Source: Exiguobacterium artemiae 255-15
Lineage (GTDB): Bacteria > Bacillota > Bacilli > Exiguobacteriales > Exiguobacteriaceae
NCBI RefSeq assembly: GCF_000019905.1
Contig: NC_010556.1
Span: 2,196,001 to 2,260,000, forward strand
Reading direction: 5' to 3'
DNA: 64,000 bases
This document shows, piece by piece, positions 1-6,737 of this stretch. How positions within the stretch are numbered: position 1 is the stretch's first letter; every line of letters begins with the position of its first letter. Position numbers and translations under genes: made by a program. Under the pieces are notes generated by a model. The model saw nothing but the letters and a program-made list of their open reading frames with translations. It was not told the origin of the DNA and searched no databases.

Positions 1-1088
1 AATAATTCCGGACGGACGACCGTCGCATGAATGATCCGGTCCCGTGTTCCTTTTGGCGCCGGATATTTTTCGAGGACAGCGACAAAACGTTCGATCGCCA
101 AATCGCCGATGACATGTGCCGCCACCGTGAAGCCATAACTCCGGGCTCGTTTCACGAGTTGTTCCAGTTGTTCCGGCGAATGGACTTCGATGCCGCGTGT
201 CGTCGCATCATCCGAATATCCTCTGCCAAGCAGTGCCGTTCGTCCGCCAAGTGCTCCGTCAACAAACAGTTTCATCGCGCCGGTCGACAGAGTCGATGGC
301 AATACAGGATTCATCTGAATGAGTTGATCGATGACTAAATGATGAACGAGCAGATGGGCATGGAAGCCTGTTTCTTCCGTCACTTCCCGGTAGGCCTGCA
401 GGACTTCTTCTAAATCACCGTGATACGCTAAATCTTCCGTATGTGCAGCAATAATTCCGTGACGGTATAAGTCTTTGATTGCCGACCGCAACGAGGATTT
501 ATTCCGCTCGACCGATCCGGATTGTAAGGCGTACAGCGGTTCAATCGCTGCATCGTAAAGGAATCCGTCTGCTTCTCCTGATTCAAGTAATCCGATTTTC
601 CCGCCTTCGACGACAGTTGAGGCTTTATACCCCAGCTGTTTGAATAACACATCATTAACGAGGACTGTATGCCGATCCGTCCGCTTTAAGAGCGCTGGTT
701 CTGTCGGGAACAGTTGGTTTAACCATGCTTTCGTCGGCGCCCGGTCAAGCTTCGTTTCATCGTACCCTTCCGCCACATGTAACCCGTTGATTGCCTCTGC
801 CTCAACAAATGCTTTTCCTAATTCCTCAAGTGTCGCATAGTTTGATGCATCGACCCGCCCGATCGCTTCTCCGTATCCGATTAAATGAATGTGCGCATCC
901 GTGAAGGCCGGGTAAACAGCTTTCCCGTTCAGGTCAACGATTGACAGAATCCGTCTTCCGAACCGCCGGCGTAACTTTCCTTCTTCCCCCATTGCAATGA
1001 TACGCGTTCCTTCAACGAACATCGCCGAATGAATGTCTGTTTCATGCGACATCGTTCGAATGATTCCGTTCACATACAGTTTCCCCAT
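1..1088 (-). CDS. Amidohydrolase family protein (YtcJ-like), 3' part cut by the window edge
   Basis: Translation of the reverse strand from an ATG at 1088 gives an uninterrupted metal-dependent amidohydrolase of the YtcJ type, running off the left edge. It begins MGKLYVNGIIRTM and has the family's early metal motif FTDAHIHL near residue 65; the later part contains AAHTEDLAYHGD and KLFVDGALGGRTALL, typical of the imidazolonepropionase-like barrel that hydrolyses C-N bonds. The substrate cannot be named. An AGGAG lies six bases before the ATG. A terminator separates it from ezrA upstream, so it probably has its own promoter. The last part of the protein, including any C-terminal metal ligand, is outside the window. 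Confidence 0.85.
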   Translation of the reverse strand, partial: MGKLYVNGIIRTMSHETDIHSAMFVEGTRIIAMGEEGKLRRRFGRRILSIVDLNGKAVYPAFTDAHIHLIGYGEAIGRVDASNYATLEELGKAFVEAEAINGLHVAEGYDETKLDRAPTKAWLNQLFPTEPALLKRTDRHTVLVNDVLFKQLGYKASTVVEGGKIGLLESGEADGFLYDAAIEPLYALQSGSVERNKSSLRSAIKDLYRHGIIAAHTEDLAYHGDLEEVLQAYREVTEETGFHAHLLVHHLVIDQLIQMNPVLPSTLSTGAMKLFVDGALGGRTALLGRGYSDDATTRGIEVHSPEQLEQLVKRARSYGFTVAAHVIGDLAIERFVAVLEKYPAPKGTRDRIIHATVVRPEL

Positions 1089-1102
1089 CTCAATCGCTCC
1101 TT

Positions 1103-1140
1103 TTTTTACAAAAACAGGGTGACCTGGACGGCCACCCTGA
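1103..1140 (-). terminator. Intrinsic terminator of ezrA
   Basis: Inverted repeat 1115-1121 / 1133-1139 (CAGGGTG / CACCCTG) followed on the reverse strand by a run of T. It closes the ezrA transcript before the amidohydrolase. Confidence 0.75.
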
Positions 1141-1154
1141 ATTGTCAGTGATGA

Positions 1155-2861
1155 TTATGCATGCATCGTTTCCGGTTGACCGCATGCTTTTCGAATACGT
1201 TCAATCGAATTAGGATCAAACTGTTGTAACACTTGTTCCCCTAACGCAATCGTCCGTTCATAGTCTCCTGCAAGGAACTTCGTCTCAGCAATCGTCAACG
1301 ACATATGTATCTCGTTATCTTGTCGACGGAATCGATTGGCGTATTGGACGAGTCGTTCTGCATACGTGACTTCGAATACTACTTTATCTATCCGTTCTTG
1401 CAATGTTTTAAACGTTCCGTTGACATCTTCACTTTGCGAAACGATGTAATGGACGTTAAACGGCAACTCTTCCAACCGCATCTCGAGTGTCTGCAGTGAA
1501 CGGCTTGATGCCTGTAAAGCCTCTTCGACGTCTGCCGGAATTTTCGGGAGACCGAGTCGTTTTAAGCGTAATCGGATGGTCGATAACAGTTGGCGCCACT
1601 CGGCAACACGTTGACGTACTTCTGTTTCTTCCTTCCGTAATGCCTGCAGTTCAACGGCGAACCGTTCATATTGAAGCATCAGCTGTTCTTCCAAACGGAC
1701 AGCATCCCGCATTTGATCTTCAAGCATGCTGAAAGGAATGATCCGGCTCGCAATCGATTCATCTAAATCTTTTGCTGCTCCGAACAACATTTCTTCATCA
1801 CGCTGAATTGATTCGTAATGTTCCCCTAAATCTGCTGAAATCTCATAATTCTCACGGAGCATACTGAATTCCTGCGCCAGTTGATGGACCTTTTCCCGCA
1901 TCCGTAATGCTTTTTGTTTCAATGATTGGTTTTCTTTTTTGACATGATGTCTTGCATCGACTTCCCGCCGGAACGTATCGTACATTTGATCAATATCCGA
2001 AGCGAGTTGTTGCACCTGCTCTTCAAGTCCCGCGATTTCCAGGAATTCGAGTTTTTTGACGAGACTCAGACGTTGTTCTTCAAACCGTTTGATATCCGAC
2101 TGCATTCCAAGCGGTTCAAGCGGATAACCGTCAAGCGTCATTTCTTTGTACCCGGCACTGAGCTGGTCAATCCGTTGACGTAATTCATGTGCAAGTGTCT
2201 TCCATTGTTGTGGAATCACTTCGACGAGTTGGCGTGTTTCTTCTACTTTTGCTTCCAGTAACAGACTGGTCTCATAAGCTTTCGTCACTTCGCCCGCTTC
2301 TTCAAAGGCAACCATCTCGACGCGTAACCGGTCGATTTGTTCCGCCTGCTCTTCAAGATTGGGTAATGCAGGTCCGAATGACGTCGCCTGCAACAACAGT
2401 GACTTACGAACTTGGCTCGAATTTGTTTCGCCTTGCGCCTTGAGTTCCGCCAAGACCGACTGATTCGTTTTGAATGTTGACATCTCTGCCAGCATTTCAT
2501 CAATTAATCCTTCCAGTTCGGCAATTAATTGTTCTGTCACTTCCAGATCATTTTTGACCGCAACAAACCGGTAACGATCCAATCCTTCTTCCGCTCGATA
2601 TAATGTCTCGTCGATTTGTGCGACGTGGACTGTCACGAGTTCCTCCCATGCTTGATGCCAGGAAGTGAATTTCGTCTCCGTCTCACCCGCCATCGGGAGT
2701 TCCTTCAGTTCTTGCAACTCCTTCGGAATCGACGCGCTGATGATTCCTTGTTTCCGAAGATCAAGTTCATCGATTTTCGTATAATATTTTTTCCGACTGA
2801 CCATGCTGAACAGCATGACGAGTAATACGATGACGATGACGCCAATCACCCATGCCCACAT
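1155..2861 (-). CDS. ezrA: Septation ring formation regulator EzrA
   Basis: EzrA is a membrane-anchored negative regulator of FtsZ ring assembly in Firmicutes that also helps recruit cell-wall synthases. The 568-residue length fits the family (about 560-570). An N-terminal transmembrane segment (about residues 3-21) is followed by KKYYTKIDELDLRK, typical of EzrA, and then by a long, almost wholly charged and helical cytoplasmic region of spectrin-like repeats. GGAGG lies ten bases before the ATG. It is next to the GAF-type reductase and rpsD, as in Bacillus. It is the only gene between two terminators and so is likely monocistronic. Confidence 0.95.
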   Translation of the reverse strand: MWAWVIGVIVIVLLVMLFSMVSRKKYYTKIDELDLRKQGIISASIPKELQELKELPMAGETETKFTSWHQAWEELVTVHVAQIDETLYRAEEGLDRYRFVAVKNDLEVTEQLIAELEGLIDEMLAEMSTFKTNQSVLAELKAQGETNSSQVRKSLLLQATSFGPALPNLEEQAEQIDRLRVEMVAFEEAGEVTKAYETSLLLEAKVEETRQLVEVIPQQWKTLAHELRQRIDQLSAGYKEMTLDGYPLEPLGMQSDIKRFEEQRLSLVKKLEFLEIAGLEEQVQQLASDIDQMYDTFRREVDARHHVKKENQSLKQKALRMREKVHQLAQEFSMLRENYEISADLGEHYESIQRDEEMLFGAAKDLDESIASRIIPFSMLEDQMRDAVRLEEQLMLQYERFAVELQALRKEETEVRQRVAEWRQLLSTIRLRLKRLGLPKIPADVEEALQASSRSLQTLEMRLEELPFNVHYIVSQSEDVNGTFKTLQERIDKVVFEVTYAERLVQYANRFRRQDNEIHMSLTIAETKFLAGDYERTIALGEQVLQQFDPNSIERIRKACGQPETMHA

Positions 2862-3019
2862 TTGCTACGACCTCCACCCTATCAAGCGACTTTATATTTT
2901 GAGAAATTCGCTTTAATCTTATCCTTATAATAGTATAGCGCAACCGATTTGCATAGATTTACTCGGGCTTTTACTAATTTCTTCCGGATTTTTAAGTCGG
3001 AATTCCTGAAATCAATTGT

Positions 3020-3048
3020 TTGTCAGTCGCGGGAAAACCCGATAAGAT
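3020..3048 (+). promoter_or_regulatory. Sigma-A promoter of the methionine sulfoxide reductase gene
   Basis: TTGTCA at 3020-3025, 17-base spacer, TAAGAT at 3043-3048; the start codon follows at 3082. Confidence 0.6.
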
Positions 3049-3081
3049 GAATGAAATATGATTTTTCAGGAGGAATTCTAT

Positions 3082-3567
3082 ATGTTTGAGACAACGACTT
3101 ATGATGGCGATCGTACAAAACAATACGAGATGTTGAATAAACAGCTTGATGCTTTGCTGACGGGAGAAACAAACCAGATTGCCAATCTGTCAAATGCAAG
3201 TGCACTCCTCGGTCAATTTCTCGACCGAACAAACTGGGTCGGTTTTTATCTGATGGATCAAGAACAAAACGAATTGGTGCTCGGACCATTCCAAGGATTA
3301 CCGGCATGTGTCCGGATTCCGCTTGGTCGTGGCGTTTGCGGTACAGCGGCACAAGATCAGACGACACAACTCGTCATGGATGTTCATGCGTTCCCGGGAC
3401 ACATCGCCTGTGACGCGGCCACGAATTCGGAAATCGTCGTCCCGTTGATTAAAGACGGAAAAACGATTGGTGTCCTCGATATCGACAGTCCTGAACTCAG
3501 CCGTTTCGATGAGACGGATCAAGCCGGTCTCGAAGCATTCAGCGAAATTCTTCTTCGTCATATTTGA
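3082..3567 (+). CDS. ytsP: Free methionine-(R)-sulfoxide reductase, GAF domain (YtsP/MsrC)
   Basis: A cytosolic single-GAF-domain enzyme that reduces free L-methionine-(R)-sulfoxide. The 161-residue protein has the three cysteines of the family at residues 76, 86 and 110; their spacing (10 and 24) equals that of the Escherichia coli enzyme (C84, C94, C118), so the catalytic and resolving cysteines are kept. The start is the ATG at 3082, preceded by AGGAGG; an upstream ATG at 3058 lies before this ribosome site and is not used. Position next to rpsD matches Bacillus ytsP. A consensus rpsD promoter overlaps its stop region. Confidence 0.92.
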   Translation: MFETTTYDGDRTKQYEMLNKQLDALLTGETNQIANLSNASALLGQFLDRTNWVGFYLMDQEQNELVLGPFQGLPACVRIPLGRGVCGTAAQDQTTQLVMDVHAFPGHIACDAATNSEIVVPLIKDGKTIGVLDIDSPELSRFDETDQAGLEAFSEILLRHI

Positions 3568-3596
3568 TTGACAGCACGAATCAGCAGACGTATACT
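3568..3596 (+). promoter_or_regulatory. Strong sigma-A promoter of rpsD
   Basis: Perfect TTGACA at 3568-3573, 17-base spacer, TATACT at 3591-3596. It starts immediately after the stop codon of the reductase gene. Transcription would begin near 3603, leaving a leader of about 190 nt before rpsD. Confidence 0.85.
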
Positions 3597-3602
3597 TGTA
3601 AA

Positions 3603-3792
3603 AGTGCAGAAATGATAACGATAGCGGTCAAATCGCTTGCGTATCACATTTCATGACTCGGCTTTGCCGGAGGGGCATCGTGTAACTTTGCTATCAAGCG
3701 AGGATGCCACATCATGAAATGGGCGTAACGTGGGTTTGATGGCGTTATTATTTTTATGCAAATAATAACGAACACTAAGGAGGAGTCTTATT
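3603..3792 (+). promoter_or_regulatory. Structured rpsD leader, probable S4 autoregulatory RNA
   Basis: The untranslated leader folds extensively: CATTTCATGA (about 3647-3656) pairs with TCATGAAATG (about 3712-3721); GGCATC pairs with GATGCC inside; CGGC-TTT-GCCG forms a small hairpin; and an 11-bp AT-rich perfect stem (3743-3753 / 3760-3770) stands just before the AAGGAGGAG ribosome site. In Bacillus, S4 binds such a leader to repress its own synthesis. The fold is seen; the regulation is inferred from the family. Confidence 0.65.
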
Positions 3793-4392
3793 ATGGCTCG
3801 CTATACAGGTCCAGCTTGGAAACTTTCACGTCGTCTCGGTATCTCACTTACTGAAACAGGAAAAGAAATCGCAAAACGTCCGTACGCTCCAGGACAACAC
3901 GGTAACAGCCGTCGTAAAATGTCTGAGTACGGTCTTCAACTTCAAGCGAAGCAAACGCTTCGTCACATGTACGGAGTAAACGAACGCCAATTCAACCGTA
4001 TCTTCAACGATGCTGGCAAAATGCCTGGTATCCACGGTGAGAACTTCATGTTCTTACTTGAAGCACGTCTTGACAACGTCGTTTACCGTATGGGTATGGC
4101 TCGTACACGTCGTGCTGCTCGTCAGCTCGTCAACCACGGTCACATCCAAGTTGATGGCGCTCGCGTCGACATCCCGTCGTTCCGCGTGAAACCAGGTCAA
4201 ACGATCTCAGTTCGCGAAAAATCGAAGAACTTTGTCGTTATCAAAGAAGCACTCGAAGTTGCACCAGCAACTAAAGACTTCGTTACTTTCGATGCTGAGA
4301 AGCTCGAAGGAACGTTCGTCCGTCTTCCAGAGCGTTCTGAATTGAACGATCAAATCCAAGAACAACTCGTCGTTGAGTACTACTCACGTTAA
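3793..4392 (+). CDS. rpsD: 30S ribosomal protein S4
   Basis: Primary 16S rRNA-binding protein that starts assembly of the 30S body and acts in translational accuracy. 199 residues, full length for Firmicutes. The N-terminal region [19 protein letters not shown] and the S4 RNA-binding fold ([26 protein letters not shown], about residues 90-150) are clear. There is no zinc-cysteine cluster at the N-terminus (the C-minus form). It is preceded by AAGGAGGAG and by its own strong promoter and leader, and followed by a terminator, so it is a monocistronic gene outside the main ribosomal operons, as in Bacillus. Codon use is highly biased, as expected for high expression. Confidence 0.98.
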   Translation: MARYTGPAWKLSRRLGISLTETGKEIAKRPYAPGQHGNSRRKMSEYGLQLQAKQTLRHMYGVNERQFNRIFNDAGKMPGIHGENFMFLLEARLDNVVYRMGMARTRRAARQLVNHGHIQVDGARVDIPSFRVKPGQTISVREKSKNFVVIKEALEVAPATKDFVTFDAEKLEGTFVRLPERSELNDQIQEQLVVEYYSR

Positions 4393-4403
4393 TCAGTTGT
4401 TTC

Positions 4404-4432
4404 AAGCATCCACTCCGGTGGGTGCTTTTTTT
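4404..4432 (+). terminator. rpsD terminator
   Basis: 10-bp stem (4404-4413 / 4418-4427) with a short loop and a T-run. Confidence 0.85.
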
Positions 4433-4449
4433 ATGTTTCCCTTTTGCTT

Positions 4450-4490
4450 TTTTTGTGTTAACCTTTATTTTATATTGGTTAACACAAAAA
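4450..4490 (+). promoter_or_regulatory. BirA operator upstream of bioY
   Basis: A perfect 14-bp inverted repeat, 4450-4463 and 4477-4490 (right arm GGTTAACACAAAAA), separated by a 13-base AT-rich spacer. The GTTAACC / GGTTAAC core and spacing match the operator bound by the biotin protein ligase-repressor BirA in Firmicutes. A likely -10 (TATTTT or TATATT) lies inside the spacer, so binding would block transcription when biotin is plentiful. Confidence 0.85.
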
Positions 4491-4510
4491 CATAGAGGAC
4501 GTGTCATCTT

Positions 4511-5038
4511 ATGAAAACAAAAGATCTTACATTTATTGCGTTAGGTGCTGCCATCATTTCTGCGGTCAGTCTGTTGCCGCAACTTCAACTCGTCGGTCCT
4601 GTGCCGATCACACTGCAAATGCTGGCCATCATGACGGTCAGCGCCATTCTCGGCGCGAAACGCGGCGGACTAGCTGTCTTGATTTTCTTATTGCTTGCCG
4701 CTGCCGGTCTCCCGTTGCTCGGTGGAAAAGGAGGACTTGCCCCGTTCGTCGGTCCGACTGTCGGTTATCTGATTGCTTTTCCGATTGCCGGTTTCTTCAT
4801 CGGTCTGGTCGCTGAAAAGACCCGCCGTTTCCTGCCGTTGTTCATCGGGATGATTGTGTTTGGACTTGGTCTTGTCTATGTCCTTGGTACATTCGGATTA
4901 ATGCTGGTTCTCCACCTTTCCTTCATGGATGCCCTTGTCATCAACACACCGTTTATTTTGGGGGATTTCCTGAAAGCATTGCTTGCAACGACAATCGCGG
5001 TTCGACTGCTTCCGCTCCGGTTGTTCCGTGTCGCTTAA
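4511..5038 (+). CDS. bioY: Biotin transporter substrate-binding subunit BioY
   Basis: S component of the ECF-type biotin uptake system; an integral membrane protein that captures biotin and works with the shared EcfAA'T energizing module, not encoded in this window. 175 residues, about six hydrophobic helices, with family signatures GPVPITLQM (about 29-37), the glycine-rich LPLLGGKGGLAPFVGPTVGY segment and a following PIAGF. AGAGGA lies upstream of the ATG at 4511. The overlapping frame starting at 4501 is a shadow. It is a single-gene unit between an exact BirA operator and a terminator, which supports biotin as substrate. Confidence 0.95.
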   Translation: MKTKDLTFIALGAAIISAVSLLPQLQLVGPVPITLQMLAIMTVSAILGAKRGGLAVLIFLLLAAAGLPLLGGKGGLAPFVGPTVGYLIAFPIAGFFIGLVAEKTRRFLPLFIGMIVFGLGLVYVLGTFGLMLVLHLSFMDALVINTPFILGDFLKALLATTIAVRLLPLRLFRVA

Positions 5039-5040
5039 AC

Positions 5041-5080
5041 AAAAAAAACAACGCTGACGAAATCGTCAGCGTTGTTTTTC
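5041..5080. terminator. Bidirectional terminator between bioY and tyrS
   Basis: 14-bp perfect stem (5047-5060 / 5063-5076) with A-run on the left and T-run on the right, so it can end both converging transcripts. Confidence 0.9.
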
Positions 5081-5087
5081 ATTCTAT

Positions 5088-6335
5088 TTAAGCATGTTCA
5101 AGCACGAAGTATTTCTTTTTCCCGCGGCGGATAATTGTAAAATCACCGATCGCATCTTGTTTTGTGATCTCTTTTGTTAATTCTTGTTCACGATCTCCAT
5201 TGATGTAAATCGCACCGTTCGTTACATCTTCACGTGCTTGACGTTTTGACGGGCTGATTTTGGCTTCAACAAGGATATCGACCAGATTGGTTGCTTCACC
5301 GAGTGTGAAACGCGGCATCCCTTTGAAAGCATCGGCAATGTCTTCTGCTTTCAATGATTTGATTTCACCGCTGAAAAGTGCTTTTGTAATGCGTTCCGAT
5401 TGTTCAAGCGCCTCTGCTCCGTGAACAAGAACCGTCATCTCTTCAGCCAACCGGCGTTGCGCGACGCGTTTTTCCGGTGCCGTTTCGACTTCCTGTTGGA
5501 GTGCGTTGATTTCGTCAGGTGTCAGGAACGTAAAGTATTTTAAGAACTTGATGACATCGAGATCGTCGACGTTGAACCAGAACTGGTAAAATTCGTACGG
5601 CGTCGTTTTATCGGCATCGAGCCAAACTGCTCCGCCGGCTGTTTTCCCGAACTTTTGTCCATCCGATTTCGTCACAAGCGGTACGGTAATCCCGAATGCC
5701 TTTTGATCGTGACCGACACGGCGGATCAATTCCATTCCAGCTGTGATGTTCCCCCACTGGTCACTTCCGCCGACCTGCAGGCGGCATCCTTCATTTTCAT
5801 ACAGCTTCAGGAAATCGAATGACTGAAGCAACATGTAAGAAAACTCCGTGAATGAAATCCCATTTTGCAGGCGCGAGTCAACGGAATCTTTCGCGAGCAT
5901 GTAGCTGATCGGGAAATGTTTTCCGATATCACGTAAGAAATCAATGATCGTCAAATCCTTTGTCCAGTCAAGATTGTTCGCAATCGTCACAGGATTTTCA
6001 CCATCAAGCGGTAAAAAGCGGGATAACTGCCCTTTAATCCGGTTAGCAAATTCTTCAACGATATCTGATGTATTCAGTGAGCGTTCCGTCGAACGACCGC
6101 TTGGATCCCCGATCATCCCTGTCGCTCCGCCAACTAATCCAATCGCATGATGTCCTGCTTCCTGGAAGCGTCGTAAGACAAGAATCGGCAGTAAATGTCC
6201 GATGTGGAGCGAATCAGCTGTCGGATCGAATCCTGTGTAAAGTGTCGTCGGACTGGAAAGTAACTCCTTAATTCCTTCTTCATCCGTCATCTGGCTGATC
6301 AATCCGCGAAACTCTAAATCTTCAAGTAACGTCAT
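5088..6335 (-). CDS. tyrS: Tyrosyl-tRNA synthetase
   Basis: Class I aminoacyl-tRNA synthetase that charges tRNA-Tyr. 415 residues, the normal length. The HIGH signature is seen in DSLHIGHLLPI (about residues 41-51), the tyrosine-pocket region in SYMLLQSFDF, SDQWGNI follows, and the KMSKS equivalent is KFGKT (about 230). A C-terminal S4-type RNA-binding domain ends the protein (KRQAREDVTNGAIYING). It is expressed from its own transcript behind a T-box leader, so its level should follow uncharged tRNA-Tyr. Confidence 0.98.
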   Translation of the reverse strand: MTLLEDLEFRGLISQMTDEEGIKELLSSPTTLYTGFDPTADSLHIGHLLPILVLRRFQEAGHHAIGLVGGATGMIGDPSGRSTERSLNTSDIVEEFANRIKGQLSRFLPLDGENPVTIANNLDWTKDLTIIDFLRDIGKHFPISYMLAKDSVDSRLQNGISFTEFSYMLLQSFDFLKLYENEGCRLQVGGSDQWGNITAGMELIRRVGHDQKAFGITVPLVTKSDGQKFGKTAGGAVWLDADKTTPYEFYQFWFNVDDLDVIKFLKYFTFLTPDEINALQQEVETAPEKRVAQRRLAEEMTVLVHGAEALEQSERITKALFSGEIKSLKAEDIADAFKGMPRFTLGEATNLVDILVEAKISPSKRQAREDVTNGAIYINGDREQELTKEITKQDAIGDFTIIRRGKKKYFVLEHA

Positions 6336-6359
6336 CTGTCTTCCCCCTAAAATAGTCTA

Positions 6360-6590
6360 AAAAAAAACCGTCCCCTCGTCTGAAACGAAGGGACGGAATA
6401 TTCCGTGGTACCACCCTAATTGCATGAAAATCATGCCACTTAGATTGCCGATAACGGGGCAGTCCGCTTGATTTCTCAAGAAGCTCCTGGAAGCGTAATT
6501 CATGAAGCGCTATGTCCTAGTTCGCAGCACCACTAGGTCTCTGATACAGGGAGCGGTTCATTACTTTTTTCCAATCACAGCTGATTTTAC
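6360..6590 (-). promoter_or_regulatory. T-box leader of tyrS
   Basis: Read on the reverse strand: a Stem I with the conserved apical GGTG and GCGAA elements, then the T-box core AGGGTGGTACCACGG (about 6404-6418), then a terminator hairpin of GGGACGG paired with CCGTCCC followed by eight T (6361-6396). A TAC tyrosine codon at 6497-6495 lies on the 3' side of the Stem I internal loop and is the likely specifier, although the codon reads GAATTAC here, one register away from the usual position, so the specifier is less certain than the T-box itself. Confidence 0.92.
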
Positions 6591-6660
6591 TATACATTTG
6601 ATGAAGCTGTTTCCATGATACGTTGAAGCAGAATCCACTGTCAAGCCATTTTCTAATACT

Positions 6661-6680
6661 TCAGTTATGGTATAATACGT
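6661..6680 (+). promoter_or_regulatory. Extended -10 promoter of the PBP gene
   Basis: TGGTATAAT, an extended -10 with perfect TATAAT at 6671-6676; no good -35 hexamer, which is usual for this class. Start codon at 6738 with AAAGGAGAT before it. Confidence 0.6.
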
Positions 6681-6737
6681 CTATCTGTGATTTAATGTTA
6701 ATTTACACCCAAGTTTAAGATGTAAAGGAGATCATTT

